From: JAAEPI01 sp965212145
Lineage (GTDB): Bacteria > Bacteroidota > Bacteroidia > Cytophagales > Cyclobacteriaceae
Assembly (NCBI GenBank): GCA_965212145.1
Contig: CBDBUY010000009.1
Span: 1,054,001 to 1,118,000, forward strand
Reading direction: 5' to 3'
DNA: 64,000 bases
Shown piece by piece: positions 53,778 through 62,562 of the stretch. The notes under the pieces are model-generated. The model was given only the letters and a program-made list of their open reading frames with translations, had not been told where the DNA came from and searched no databases. Both the position numbers and the translations under genes were made by a program. Position 1 is the stretch's first letter. Each line of letters starts with the position of its first letter.

Positions 53778-55229
53778 ATGTTTAAACTAATAATTCAAAT
53801 ACTCTTTCTGGTTGTGTTATGTTCATGTGCAAATAAGGAGCAGAAGGCCATACCTGTAGAATTAAGGAAATTGGAATTGTTAACGATTTATGAAACAGCT
53901 CGTGGTACTGAATCACGCCTTGCGAAACTTGGAACCTCTGACTTTCAACCTAAAGATCAGGCCCTTGAATGGGGGAAATCCATTTTTGTTAATCCTAACA
54001 AGCAATTTCAGTCCTTTTTAGGCATTGGAGGTGCGATTACGGATGCCAGTGCAGAGGTTTTCGATAAACTTTCATCAGAAAATCAGCAGACATTGTTACA
54101 GGCTTATTTTGGTGATAATGGTATCAACTACAATGTAATTAGAACCTCTATACATAGCGCTGATTTTGGATCTGGAAGTCATACTTACATCCAGGAAGGT
54201 GACAAAGAACTCAAAACTTTTAACATTGAAAGGGATAAAAGATATAGAATCCCAATGATTAAGAGAGCACTGGATATGATAGGAGATAGAGCTGTGTTTT
54301 ATGCCAGTCCATGGAGTCCTCCAGCTTTCATGAAATCAAATAAAAACATACTTCAGGGTGGAAAGTTACTCCCTGAATATTATGACGCCTGGGCCAACTA
54401 TTATGTTAAATTCATAGAAGCCTATGAAGCAGAAGGAATGCCTGTTTGGGGTGTGACTATTCAAAATGAACCAATGGCGACTCAACGTTGGGAATCGTGT
54501 ATATACACGGCCGAAGAAGAGCGAGATTTTCTAAAAAACCACTTGGGGCCTGTTATGGAAAATGCTGGATATGGTGATAAAAATATTGTAGTATGGGATC
54601 ATAATAGAGACCTAATTACCAATCGTGCGAATACCATATTTGGTGATCCTGAAGCCGCAAAGTATGCATGGGGAATCGGTTTTCATTGGTATGAAACCTG
54701 GACCGGTGGTGACCCTAAATTTGATAACTTAAAGCTGATTAATGAGTCTTTTCCTAACAAAAATTTACTTTTTACAGAAGGGTGCAATGAAGGATTCGAT
54801 TCATTGAAATATCAACATTGGCCAAATGCAGAGCGTTATGGCCACTCTATGATTAATGATTTCAATAATGGGACCGTGGGTTGGACAGACTGGAATATAC
54901 TACTTGATCAGAATGGGGGGCCCAATCATGTAGAGAATTTTTGCTTCGCGCCAATTCATGCTGATATAAGAAATGATTCATTGATTTACACTCCATCGTA
55001 TTATTACATAGGTCATTTTTCGAAATTCATAAAGCCGGGAGCGAAGCGAGTCAGTACTTCATCCAGTCATAGTAATATAGAAAGTGTTACCTGGATCAAT
55101 CCTGATGGTGAGATTATTACCGTCGTTATGAATGAAACGGATGAGAAGCAGGATTATTCATTGTACGTTGGAGATCAGGAATCCAAATTATCAATCAATC
55201 CCAGAGCAATACAAACATTGATTTATTGA
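53778..55229 (+). CDS. GH30-family glucosidase/beta-1,6-glucanase lipoprotein
   Basis: 483 residues with a lipobox (LVVLCSCAN, Cys17). GH30 motifs: FLGIGGAITDASAEVF, FYASPWSPPAFMKSN, acid/base Glu231 in GVTIQNEPM and nucleophile Glu335 in LLFTEGCNEG; GFHWYETWTGG is also typical. A C-terminal beta domain (about 400-483) packs on the barrel as in the family. GH30_1/GH30_3 enzymes remove beta-1,6-linked glucose or cut beta-1,6-glucan; next to GH16 and GH5 this suggests debranching of laminarin-like glucan (inference). It probably faces the periplasm or the surface. Last gene of the locus. Confidence 0.93.
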   Translation: MFKLIIQILFLVVLCSCANKEQKAIPVELRKLELLTIYETARGTESRLAKLGTSDFQPKDQALEWGKSIFVNPNKQFQSFLGIGGAITDASAEVFDKLSSENQQTLLQAYFGDNGINYNVIRTSIHSADFGSGSHTYIQEGDKELKTFNIERDKRYRIPMIKRALDMIGDRAVFYASPWSPPAFMKSNKNILQGGKLLPEYYDAWANYYVKFIEAYEAEGMPVWGVTIQNEPMATQRWESCIYTAEEERDFLKNHLGPVMENAGYGDKNIVVWDHNRDLITNRANTIFGDPEAAKYAWGIGFHWYETWTGGDPKFDNLKLINESFPNKNLLFTEGCNEGFDSLKYQHWPNAERYGHSMINDFNNGTVGWTDWNILLDQNGGPNHVENFCFAPIHADIRNDSLIYTPSYYYIGHFSKFIKPGAKRVSTSSSHSNIESVTWINPDGEIITVVMNETDEKQDYSLYVGDQESKLSINPRAIQTLIY

Positions 55230-55309
55230 ATTCCATACGGTCAACGATATTACCCACGACCATGCGCTAACCCTTCGTGAATCTTCGATTTCGTGATTTA
55301 TTCCATCTA

Positions 55310-55460
55310 GGCGGGCTGGAGGTCAAAATACCGGGCCATGCGATGGCCTGAGCGTGGAAGGTTTATTTTGACTTGATTTCTTTGAATACTTTCTTCATCT
55401 AAGGAAGAAAGTATTTGCCTGCCCGGCACGAGGGCGTTGACAAAACGGCTAAGAACTCCA
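55310..55460. repeat. Structured repeat, copy B, with long hairpin
   Basis: GCGGGCTGGAGGTC, ACCGGGCCATGCGATGGCC and GGTTTATTTTGACTTGATTTCTTTG lead to a hairpin with a perfect 12-bp stem, AATACTTTCTTC / GAAGAAAGTATT (loop ATCTAAG), then GCCTGCCCGGCACGAG. The framework matches copy A (37480-37640), while stem and loop sequences differ and remain fully paired. Confidence 0.65.
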
Positions 55461-55540
55461 AATCATCCAAGCTTAGACCAATCCACTAAAGAATGAGTGA
55501 ACGAGGAAACACATGTGTTCCCGACGTTTTGTAACGCCAT
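55432..55540. repeat. Inverted repeat enclosing a hairpin element
   Basis: GGCGTTGACAAAACG near 55433-55447 pairs with CGTTTTGTAACGCC near 55526-55539 (one bulged base). Inside lies the perfect palindrome GGAAACACATGTGTTCC (about 55504-55520). A 75-codon minus-strand frame over this block has no support and is a repeat artefact. Confidence 0.6.
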
Positions 55541-55671
55541 ATTTTGGAGAATTCAAGACTATAGACCAGGAATCGTTCAAATACTCGATTCTCGGCAATC
55601 GGGAAGTCGGGATCTCTTGTGTGTGGCTGGAGAAAAACTCTTTGAGCGCAGGCCAAGAAAGATAAATTAGT

Positions 55672-55721
55672 CGCTCGGACAGTGGACAGGCCGTGCGCAA
55701 GAATTGTGCGCTGGCCGAGCG
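55672..55721. repeat. Nested hairpin
   Basis: CGCTCGG (55672-55678) pairs with CCGAGCG (55715-55721); inside, GGCC / GGCC and GCGCA / TGTGCGC form a second stem. There is no following T-tract, so this is probably a palindromic repeat rather than a terminator. Confidence 0.55.
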
Positions 55722-55827
55722 GCTATTTAAAATAACGTCTATTATAACACAGCTGCTTTAAGGTATCGTCGACCAAAAGATACATGAACAGAAGGACTCT
55801 CGTCAAAACTCTCACGCCGTGGCGTGA

Positions 55828-55916
55828 TTAACATAATATGGTTATAACATCAAAATAGCACAATCAGCCTCAATAGCCTTTCAGACTATTTTGTGTTATA
55901 ATAAACATTATGTTAA
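55828..55916. repeat. Long imperfect palindrome with island-boundary core
   Basis: A 31-base left arm (55828-55858, starting TTAACATAATATGG) pairs imperfectly with a 31-base right arm (55886-55916, ending ATTATGTTAA). The right arm contains ATTTTGTGTTATAATA, which also starts the right island boundary (38349-38364), and both arms echo the left boundary hairpin (31065-31125). Confidence 0.7.
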
Positions 55917-56003
55917 GTAGTGTATTTCTGGTTAGTTGTCTGAGGATTCTCATTCTCCTCTTCCTATCACATTTTAAAATATCTTGCGCCAAACTTGAGC
56001 CTT

Positions 56004-58055
56004 ATGCAGCAGCCGGATATTCCAGCCAATGAACCCGAGCGTTTACAAGCGCTGGAAGATTACAACATCCTGGACACCCTACCCGAAGAACTTTTCGATG
56101 ACATTACGCAGATCGCCTCACACATCTGTAATGTCCCAATCGCGCTGGTGAGTCTGGTGGATCAAGACCGACAGTGGTTCAAGTCGCACCACGGCCTGGA
56201 CGCCACCGAGACGCCCCGGGAATCGGCTTTCTGTGCACATGCCATCAATGCGCCCACAGAAATTCTCGAAGTACAAGATTCTGAAAAAGATGAGCGTTTC
56301 CATGACAACCCACTGGTGACCGGTTCACCCAATGTGAAATTCTATGCCGGTGCGCCATTGATCAATCCGGATGGCCATGCGCTGGGTACCCTCTGTGTCA
56401 TTGACAACAAGGCCAATAGCCTCTCAGAAGACCAGAAAGCTGCTTTGAAGGCGCTTTCCCGTCAGGTGGTGGCCCAGTTGGAGCTAAAGAAGAAAAATGA
56501 TGAAATCGTGAAGGCAAAGGAAAAAGCGGAGGCCGCTACCCTGGCCAAGACCGAATTTCTTTCCATGATGTCTCATGAGATACGCACCCCGCTCAACGCC
56601 ATCATCGGTATGACCTACATGTTGCAGCAGGAAAATCCACGTGAGGACCAGCTGGAAAACCTGAACGTACTGGAGTTTTCAGGTAAGAACCTGCTGGCCA
56701 TTGTCAACGACGTGCTGGATTACAACAAAATTGAGGCTGGTAAGGTGTTGTTGGACAAAATGGATTTCAACTTAAAAGAACTCCTGAAATCCATCAAGAA
56801 TGCTCAGGAACTGCGTGCCAATGAAAAAGGCATTGCGCTAAAGCTCTACTACGACGATGATCTGCCGGATTATTTCCAGGGAGATGCCGGACGCATCTCG
56901 CAAATCGTCAACAATCTGGTGAGCAATGCAATCAAGTTTACCGAGTCCGGATCGGTGAAAATCATGGTGGAGTTAAAGAAAATGACCACTGCTTCGGCTG
57001 AGATTGATTTTGAGGTGGTAGATACGGGCATAGGTATTGACGAAGCGCATCAAGCGGACATTTTTGAGCAATTTGTGCAGGCCGAGTCTACGACCACCCG
57101 AAGGTTTGGCGGCACAGGGCTGGGATTATCCATCAGCAAGAAACTGCTGGAGCTGATGCAAAGTGAAATCCGGTTGCAATCCACCCCCGGGAAAGGTTCG
57201 TCTTTTTCCTTTACGTTGGATCTAACCAAAAGCACACAAAGTACTGATGTTCAGCACGATATTACACCAACAGGAACAACTTCAGACAGCCTGGCTGACC
57301 TGCACATCCAGTGTCTGGTTGTCGAGGATAACCGGGCCAATCAACTGGTGGTTGGCAAATACCTGAAGAAATGGGGTGTCTCCTATCAGATTGCCGAGAA
57401 TGGTCTGGAGGCGGTGGCCATGGTGCAACAAAAGACCTTTGACATCATTCTGATGGACATACAAATGCCGGAAATGAACGGTTATGAGGCCACCGAAAAA
57501 ATCAGGATGCTCCCCCAGCCCCATTTTAAGACGGTCCCCATCCTGGCTCTTACGGCGAGCACTATGCTGGACGTAAGAGGCAAAGCTCTGGCCATAGGAA
57601 TGAATGATTTTGTATTTAAACCCATCATTCCTAATGACTTATTTCAAAAAATGGCAAAGTTTGTTCAGCGAGAAGAAGTAGTTATCCCAATGCAGAACAC
57701 CGGTACCCCTCCCTCGTCTACAAGCGGGTCAAAACTGGAGGAGTTGATGGAAGAGTTGAGCCCTGGGGATATGGATTTCAGAAGCGAGTTGATCTCTCTT
57801 AATGTCGAAGGTTTACTGGAACTTCAGGATAAACTTGTTAAAGCCATTGATGAAAAGGATTTGGATGGAGCTGAAATTATCATACACAAGACCAAGACCA
57901 CCCTTTCGTTACTCAATGAAGTGGAATTAGATCAGGTAATAAATGATTCACGGATCTATCTGGAAGCAGCGCAAGGCGATCCGGATATCCTGAAAAAACA
58001 AATTATGGATGTGATAAACAAGGTGGTGCTGGAGCTCCGTGCCTTGATAAAATGA
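56004..58055 (+). CDS. GAF hybrid sensor histidine kinase with receiver and Hpt
   Basis: About 683 residues from the ATG at 56004: GAF domain (about 20-160; ICNVPIALVSLVDQDRQWFKS, GTLCVID), a short coiled coil, HisKA (His191 in SMMSHEIRTPLNAI), HATPase_c (NLVSNAIKFTESG, DTGIGI, GGTGLGLSISKKL), receiver (Asp485 in LMDIQMPEMNGYEA) and a degenerate-looking C-terminal Hpt (His628 in IIHKTKTTL). No TM helix, so it is cytosolic. The first 1.6 kb is clearly GC-richer than the neighbours and the last 0.4 kb (after about 57650) is not, which hints at mixed ancestry. It is convergent with a lone receiver gene that is its natural partner. Confidence 0.92.
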   Translation: MQQPDIPANEPERLQALEDYNILDTLPEELFDDITQIASHICNVPIALVSLVDQDRQWFKSHHGLDATETPRESAFCAHAINAPTEILEVQDSEKDERFHDNPLVTGSPNVKFYAGAPLINPDGHALGTLCVIDNKANSLSEDQKAALKALSRQVVAQLELKKKNDEIVKAKEKAEAATLAKTEFLSMMSHEIRTPLNAIIGMTYMLQQENPREDQLENLNVLEFSGKNLLAIVNDVLDYNKIEAGKVLLDKMDFNLKELLKSIKNAQELRANEKGIALKLYYDDDLPDYFQGDAGRISQIVNNLVSNAIKFTESGSVKIMVELKKMTTASAEIDFEVVDTGIGIDEAHQADIFEQFVQAESTTTRRFGGTGLGLSISKKLLELMQSEIRLQSTPGKGSSFSFTLDLTKSTQSTDVQHDITPTGTTSDSLADLHIQCLVVEDNRANQLVVGKYLKKWGVSYQIAENGLEAVAMVQQKTFDIILMDIQMPEMNGYEATEKIRMLPQPHFKTVPILALTASTMLDVRGKALAIGMNDFVFKPIIPNDLFQKMAKFVQREEVVIPMQNTGTPPSSTSGSKLEELMEELSPGDMDFRSELISLNVEGLLELQDKLVKAIDEKDLDGAEIIIHKTKTTLSLLNEVELDQVINDSRIYLEAAQGDPDILKKQIMDVINKVVLELRALIK

Positions 58056-58074
58056 CCAGCAATTTTGAGACTCT

Positions 58075-58488
58075 TTACTTTTTGGAGTTTCGATGATGCA
58101 CATACCCTTTCGCTGGCCAAAGCATCTCCAGCAATTCATCCGAAAAACCCTGGATCACCGAGCTTTTATGTAGAAATAAGGATGCTCCGGCTTCCAAACA
58201 GGTTTTGGCCAATTCGTCATCCTGGAGCTGTGTGATGATAATGACCTTGGTTGACTTTCTGATTTTCTTGATCTGGATCAGCGTGTCCAGGCCATTCAAC
58301 GTGATGAGCGAAAAGTCTAGAAAGATGAATTTTGGTTTAGCGCCTTCTTCCAAGGCATTGAGGCATTCACGGCTATCTCTGTAACACTCCGTTTTAAGAA
58401 ATCCACCGTTATGCAGCCTTTTCTCCATTATTTTGGCAAAGGCCGGGTCGTCATCTACCAGTAAAATATCTGCTTTTGTCATAGCCAT
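58075..58488 (-). CDS. Single-domain response regulator
   Basis: 137 residues: Asp-Asp pair in LLVDDDPAF, phosphoacceptor in FIFLDFSL, Thr in VIIITQ and Lys in LFLHKSS, so all receiver residues are present and no output domain follows. The C-terminus (WPAKGYVHHRNSKK) is basic. It converges on the hybrid kinase gene, with 19 bp between stops, and may accept phosphate from its Hpt domain. Start MAMTKAD; the second Met two codons on is equally possible. Confidence 0.9.
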   Translation of the reverse strand: MAMTKADILLVDDDPAFAKIMEKRLHNGGFLKTECYRDSRECLNALEEGAKPKFIFLDFSLITLNGLDTLIQIKKIRKSTKVIIITQLQDDELAKTCLEAGASLFLHKSSVIQGFSDELLEMLWPAKGYVHHRNSKK

Positions 58489-58723
58489 GGTCTCCAGTTA
58501 TCCGGGAGTAAGGTAGGCCATGCTTGTCAAATGACAATACTATTCACCCCGGATAAATGACCTTTACTTTTCGAGCAAATTTCAATTCCCTAAGGGCGAA
58601 ATCGCTGAAAGCAGCTGGCGCTTTTCAGAGTGATTTCCTGCAATAACCTGGATGCGGAAAATGCCTATCGATCAAACTTTCTTGCTCAGATAGTGTTTAT
58701 CTTTTCAACTAAACCAATTTCCA

Positions 58724-59092
58724 ATGAAAACAACTAAGATTATCTATTGGATCGTTACCGGCCTGTTTTGCCTTTGGATGGCCTTACAAGGTGTAATGTT
58801 CCTCGCTCAACCTGACGCTTTTGCTGACATGTTCACCACCCTCGGCTATCCAGCCAGTTTGGTGGTTCCACTTGGCATTGCAAAGCTTGCGGGTATTATT
58901 GCAATCCTTGCACCAGTCAACCCGCTGATCAAGCGCCTGGCGTACTTCGGCTTCTTTATAGACTTCTTAGCCGCTATTGGTGGCCATTTTTCTGCTGGTG
59001 ATGGTCGTTGGCCGTTCGCATTGGTAGCGCTCATTATCGGGATCGTCTCATTCGTCCTATGGAGAAAAATTCTCAAGGCAGCCACAGAATAA
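58724..59092 (+). CDS. DoxX-like four-TM membrane protein
   Basis: 122 residues with four hydrophobic helices (about 7-28, 45-63, 70-87, 98-116). The order ALQGVMFLAQPDAFADMFTTLGYP, then GIAKLAGIIAIL and FGFFIDFLAAIGGHFSAGD matches the DoxX_2 group. Function is unclear in general; relatives are linked to redox or stress responses. Monocistronic with its own terminator. Confidence 0.85.
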   Translation: MKTTKIIYWIVTGLFCLWMALQGVMFLAQPDAFADMFTTLGYPASLVVPLGIAKLAGIIAILAPVNPLIKRLAYFGFFIDFLAAIGGHFSAGDGRWPFALVALIIGIVSFVLWRKILKAATE

Positions 59093-59113
59093 CCTTAAGA
59101 AAAAAATAGATTG

Positions 59114-59145
59114 AAAGCCGGGAATGATTTTCCGGCTTTTCTGTT
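59114..59145 (+). terminator. Rho-independent terminator after the DoxX-like gene
   Basis: AAAGCCGG and CCGGCTTT form an 8-bp stem with a 10-base loop, followed by a T-rich run (TTTTCTGTTTTG). It lies 22 bp after the DoxX-like stop and before the TetR start. Confidence 0.85.
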
Positions 59146-59165
59146 TTGTAGTTAAACAAACTGAA

Positions 59166-59837
59166 ATGGCAGCAACGAAAACGGCCCCAAAGGCCCGCAA
59201 AAAAAAGAAGCTTACAGCATCTGCACTAACCTCAGCTTACAAGGAATACACCGTCACTCACGGTCAGCCACCGGTTTCGGTGTTTTTGTTCACCAAAGAG
59301 CTGGGTCACTCCGAGGCAGAATTTTATGAATTCTTCGGTTCCTTCGAAGCATTGGAAAAACAACTTTGGAATGAGTACATAGCAGCGGTCATAGAAGCAG
59401 TTCGCGCAGACGAAGCGTACAATGAGTACAGCGTTCGTGAGCGTCTCCTCTCCTTTTATTTCGCCCTTTTCGAACATCTGAAGCAAGACCGCAGCTTCAT
59501 TACGCACAGCTTGAGGCTGGAAAAAAATCTGCCTGGTGGCTTGACGAACTATCGTCCCGCGCGTGAGACGTTCATCTCGTTCGTACAGGAACTCATTAGC
59601 GACGGGATTTCAGCCGGAGAAATTGAGCAGCGCCCTATCATTAGCGATCGCTACAAAGATGGCCTGTGGTTTCAGTTTGTGTTTCTGGTTGGTTTCTGGC
59701 TAAAGGACGATTCGGCCAGATTTGAGAAAACAGATGCCGCCATTGAGAAATCGGTGAACCTGGCTTTTGAGCTGATGGCTTCAGGTCCATTGGATCAACT
59801 GGTGGACTTCACGAAATTCATTTGGCAGAACAGATGA
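59166..59837 (+). CDS. TetR-family-like regulator
   Basis: 223 residues from the ATG at 59166; an in-frame start at 59124 would lie inside the terminator. A very basic N-terminus (KTAPKARKKKKLTAS) precedes a helical domain resembling a TetR HTH (VSVFLFTKELGHSEAEFYEFFGSFEALEKQLW); the usual recognition-helix words are kept as SEAEFYEFFGS. The rest is an all-helical ligand-type domain. It is coupled by ATGA overlap to the AarF/UbiB-like kinase, a pairing I know from other Bacteroidota genomes (not searched). Confidence 0.78.
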   Translation: MAATKTAPKARKKKKLTASALTSAYKEYTVTHGQPPVSVFLFTKELGHSEAEFYEFFGSFEALEKQLWNEYIAAVIEAVRADEAYNEYSVRERLLSFYFALFEHLKQDRSFITHSLRLEKNLPGGLTNYRPARETFISFVQELISDGISAGEIEQRPIISDRYKDGLWFQFVFLVGFWLKDDSARFEKTDAAIEKSVNLAFELMASGPLDQLVDFTKFIWQNR

Positions 59838-61123
59838 AAGACCAACTTACCATCCCCACCGGAAAGGTTCAGCGAGCCTCCAAATTCATCAAGACCGGCG
59901 CAAAAGTCGGAGGAAATTACATCGCTCACTACAGCAAGAAACTCATTGACCCGGATAGATCCAGGGACGAATTAGACGAGAAAAATGCCGAGGATATTTA
60001 TGAATCCTTGAGTAACCTCAAAGGCAGTGCCTTGAAAGTAGCTCAGATGCTGAGCATGGACAAAAACGTGCTGCCCACTGCTTATCAGGACAAATTCGCC
60101 CTTTCACAATACAGCGCTCCCCCACTCTCTTACCCGCTTGTCGTGCGGACCTTCTTGAGCTCGTTGGGCAGAACGCCAAAAGAACTGTTTGATACATTCA
60201 GTCGACAGGCTATCAATGCCGCCTCCATTGGTCAGGTACATCAGGCAACTCGTGAGGGAGAGAAACTAGCTGTGAAGATTCAATACCCGGGCGTTCGTGA
60301 AAGCATCAGTTCGGATCTGAAAATGGTTAAGCCCATTGCCACCCGGATGTTGAACATATCAGCCAACGAGATGGATCAATACATGGGCGAAGTGGAGTCT
60401 AAGTTGATCGAAGAAACGGATTATCAGTTGGAGCTGGAACGATCGATGAAGATCACGGAGCAATGTTCACAAATAGACGATCTCGTATTCCCAACCTATC
60501 TGCCAGAACTTTCGGCCGATCGTATTTTGACAATGAGCTGGATCGATGGACAGCACATCAAGGAATGGATCAAAACTGATCCCTCTCAGGAAGAGCGCAA
60601 TCGGATCGGTCAGGCCATGTGGGACTTTTACGATTACCAGATTCACACACTCAAGGAAGTTCATGCAGATCCGCATCCGGGTAATTTCCTAATCACTGCA
60701 GATTCCAAATTGGGCGTCATCGACTTTGGTTGTGTAAAGGTTATTCCTGAGGATTTTTACCAGCAGTACTTCCAATTGATGAAGGAAGATATTTTGGATG
60801 AGTCATTCCTGATTGAAGATCTGTTTATGCAGTTGGGTTTTCTGGATGCCTCTGATTCTCCGAAAGAGAAGGAGTTTTTTGCACGCCTGTTCAGGGACAT
60901 GATCGAACTCCTTGGGCGTCCATTCAGGTCGCAGGAATTTGACTTTGGGGACGATTCGTACTTCGAAGAAATATACACCTTGGGTAACGACATGAACAAC
61001 ATTAAGGAGCTGAGGAAGTCCAAAACGGCAAGAGGAAACAAACACGGACTTTATATCAACAGAACCTACTTCGGATTGTTTAACCTATTAAATGAGTTAA
61101 AGGCTAAAATCATAACTAGTTGA
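59834..61123 (+). CDS. ABC1/AarF/UbiB-family atypical kinase-like protein
   Basis: 429 residues from the ATG at 59834, which overlaps the TetR stop; a TTG at 59822 is the alternative. Family motifs: KLRGSALKVAQMLS-type KxGQ loop (LKGSALKVAQMLSMD), PAASIGQVHQA-type Ala-rich loop (AASIGQVHQATREGEKLAVKIQYPGV with the ATP-binding Lys), EETDYQLE, HADPHPGNFL (catalytic loop) and VIDFGCVK (DFG). UbiB proteins support isoprenoid quinone synthesis or lipid transport; in a menaquinone-using organism the target is unknown. No C-terminal TM helices, unlike E. coli UbiB. Confidence 0.92.
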   Translation: MKDQLTIPTGKVQRASKFIKTGAKVGGNYIAHYSKKLIDPDRSRDELDEKNAEDIYESLSNLKGSALKVAQMLSMDKNVLPTAYQDKFALSQYSAPPLSYPLVVRTFLSSLGRTPKELFDTFSRQAINAASIGQVHQATREGEKLAVKIQYPGVRESISSDLKMVKPIATRMLNISANEMDQYMGEVESKLIEETDYQLELERSMKITEQCSQIDDLVFPTYLPELSADRILTMSWIDGQHIKEWIKTDPSQEERNRIGQAMWDFYDYQIHTLKEVHADPHPGNFLITADSKLGVIDFGCVKVIPEDFYQQYFQLMKEDILDESFLIEDLFMQLGFLDASDSPKEKEFFARLFRDMIELLGRPFRSQEFDFGDDSYFEEIYTLGNDMNNIKELRKSKTARGNKHGLYINRTYFGLFNLLNELKAKIITS

Positions 61124-61181
61124 TTTATAGGTAAATAAGTAATATTCTGAAAATAACCTATACTGGTTCATTTAAACAATC

Positions 61182-61208
61182 ATAACATGCAGTATTACAG
61201 CGTGTTAT
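61182..61208. repeat. Inverted repeat upstream of the MORN-type gene
   Basis: ATAACATGC (61182-61190) and GCGTGTTAT (61200-61208) form a 9-bp stem with one G-T pair. It recalls the GTGTTATAA word of the other palindromes but lacks the rest of their sequence; it may be a weak terminator of the kinase transcript. Confidence 0.4.
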
Positions 61209-61344
61209 AACTAATTACTTAAGCATGATAACAGAAGACTGGAGAAACCTGCTCCCATCGCATTATTGCCTCATTGGAGTATGATTTGGAAAAGTCTGTT
61301 GCTTCAATTCCTCTGGAGATTATCAGAATTCATAAATTCACAGG

Positions 61345-62073
61345 ATGTTCAAAAGACTCACCTCACTCCTTCCGTTTATCGTTTTACTAATCTTCATTTC
61401 CTGTGATGCATCAGTAAAAAATTCCATGGAAGCTAAACCCCAGGCCCAGCGTGGACCCAAGGAGGGCGAATGGATTTCCAGAAGAGCTGATGGTACGATA
61501 AAGACCCGAGTTAATTACCAAAATGGGATCAAGCACGGGACTTCCTACTTGTTCTATGATGACGGGAAAACGGTCCATCTTGAAATGCCCTATGTGGTGG
61601 GTGCTCGACACGGAGCTTCTAAGAAATACTTTAGAGACGGGACCCTCTATGCAGAAACTAATTACAGTGAAGACCGGTTGGACGGGGTTCGATCGACCTA
61701 CTATCGGAATGGGAAAGTCAAATCCAGATTGACATACCGGGACGGCAATCCGGGATTAGATCTTGAGGAATATCTTCAGGATGGTAAAATGAAATCCAAA
61801 CCTGAGATCACCCATCAAGTCGTGGGAAACAGACTGGAGCTATCTCTAGAGAATGGTAAAAGATGTTCTGCGCCTGAAATGTATCTGGGAGAATTGCTAG
61901 ATGGTTTCTTCGATAAATCCTTGGATTTTGAAACCATCAGTCAAGTAAATGGAAGATTTGAAATAGACCTGAACGTTTATTCGAAAAGTTACATTGAGAT
62001 GCAAGAGGTGATTTGCAAATGCAAGTCAAGTCAGGGAAATCCACTGATTATAAAAAAAAGGCTGAAATTCTAA
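61345..62073 (+). CDS. MORN-repeat (YwqK-like) lipoprotein
   Basis: 242 residues with a lipoprotein signal (LLIFISCDAS, Cys20). Residues 38-150 are five to six MORN-like repeats with the pattern G-W-S-R-ADG-IK, NGIKHGTSYLFYDDGK, ARHGASKKYFRDGTLYAETNY, DGVRSTYYRNGKVKSRLTY. The last 90 residues are not repetitive and contain a Cys pair (VICKCKSS). YwqK-type proteins are sometimes named antitoxins by annotation, without evidence; here it is a surface or periplasmic lipoprotein of unknown role. Its stop overlaps the convergent gene by 4 bp. Confidence 0.85.
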   Translation: MFKRLTSLLPFIVLLIFISCDASVKNSMEAKPQAQRGPKEGEWISRRADGTIKTRVNYQNGIKHGTSYLFYDDGKTVHLEMPYVVGARHGASKKYFRDGTLYAETNYSEDRLDGVRSTYYRNGKVKSRLTYRDGNPGLDLEEYLQDGKMKSKPEITHQVVGNRLELSLENGKRCSAPEMYLGELLDGFFDKSLDFETISQVNGRFEIDLNVYSKSYIEMQEVICKCKSSQGNPLIIKKRLKF

Positions 62074-62480
62074 TTTTGACGGTCCTCCAGGTGTAATTCA
62101 TCTGAGTCCCAATCTTCCTCAGTGCTCGTATGCTTTTTCAAATAAGCAAAGATTGCCTTATGGTCAGCTTCAGAAATCAGAGACCAAATTTTCACCACGG
62201 GTTCCAGCGACTGATATTCCCCAGGCTGAGATATACGTTCACCAAATTGATGAAGCGTCATGACACCTTGAAGTGGTGAATCTTGGAACAGGTCTATTCT
62301 TTCCAGGGTTTTGTCCGCGACACTCTTCAACATTTTGGTCAGTTCTGGCTGATTTACCACCATTCTGTATTGAAGGGTTTTGGGATCCAAATGAATACTC
62401 TCTATCACCTGAAAGTCTTTCCTCAAGCGTCTCCAAATAATATTAAGTTCATCAATACTTGATGCGGTAATTGTGATCAT
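62070..62480 (-). CDS. Hypothetical protein
   Basis: 136 residues, cytoplasmic. Begins MITITASSIDELNIIWRRLRKDFQVIE; a mixed alpha/beta composition with no recognised motif, ending in a polar acidic tail (TEEDWDSDELHLEDRQN). It converges with the MORN-type gene (4-bp overlap of the stop codons) and has 82 bp upstream to the TPR gene's stop on the same strand; the terminator at 62514-62537 separates them. Coding nature is supported by the open frame and codon use. Confidence 0.65.
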   Translation of the reverse strand: MITITASSIDELNIIWRRLRKDFQVIESIHLDPKTLQYRMVVNQPELTKMLKSVADKTLERIDLFQDSPLQGVMTLHQFGERISQPGEYQSLEPVVKIWSLISEADHKAIFAYLKKHTSTEEDWDSDELHLEDRQN

Positions 62481-62513
62481 AGGTGACTGGTCTCCTCAAA
62501 AATAGCCAAAAAT

Positions 62514-62537
62514 AAAAGCCTGAGAATTCAGGCTTTT
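62514..62537 (-). terminator. Rho-independent terminator of the TPR gene
   Basis: AAAAGCCTGA / TTCAGGCTTTT form a near-perfect hairpin with a 3-base loop. Reading the minus strand, it is followed by TTATTTTTGGC, so it stops transcription from the TPR gene; its A/T flanks could also serve the plus strand. Confidence 0.8.
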
Positions 62538-62562
62538 ACTTCAGTTCATATAGGCACTTTAC

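Noticed and set aside
55473..55700. 75-codon minus-strand frame
   Set aside because: It lies across palindromic repeats and has no start context or family support.
61345..62073. Toxin-antitoxin pair formed by the YwqK-like lipoprotein and the 62070-62480 gene
   Set aside because: The genes are convergent rather than in one operon, and the MORN-type protein is an exported lipoprotein.
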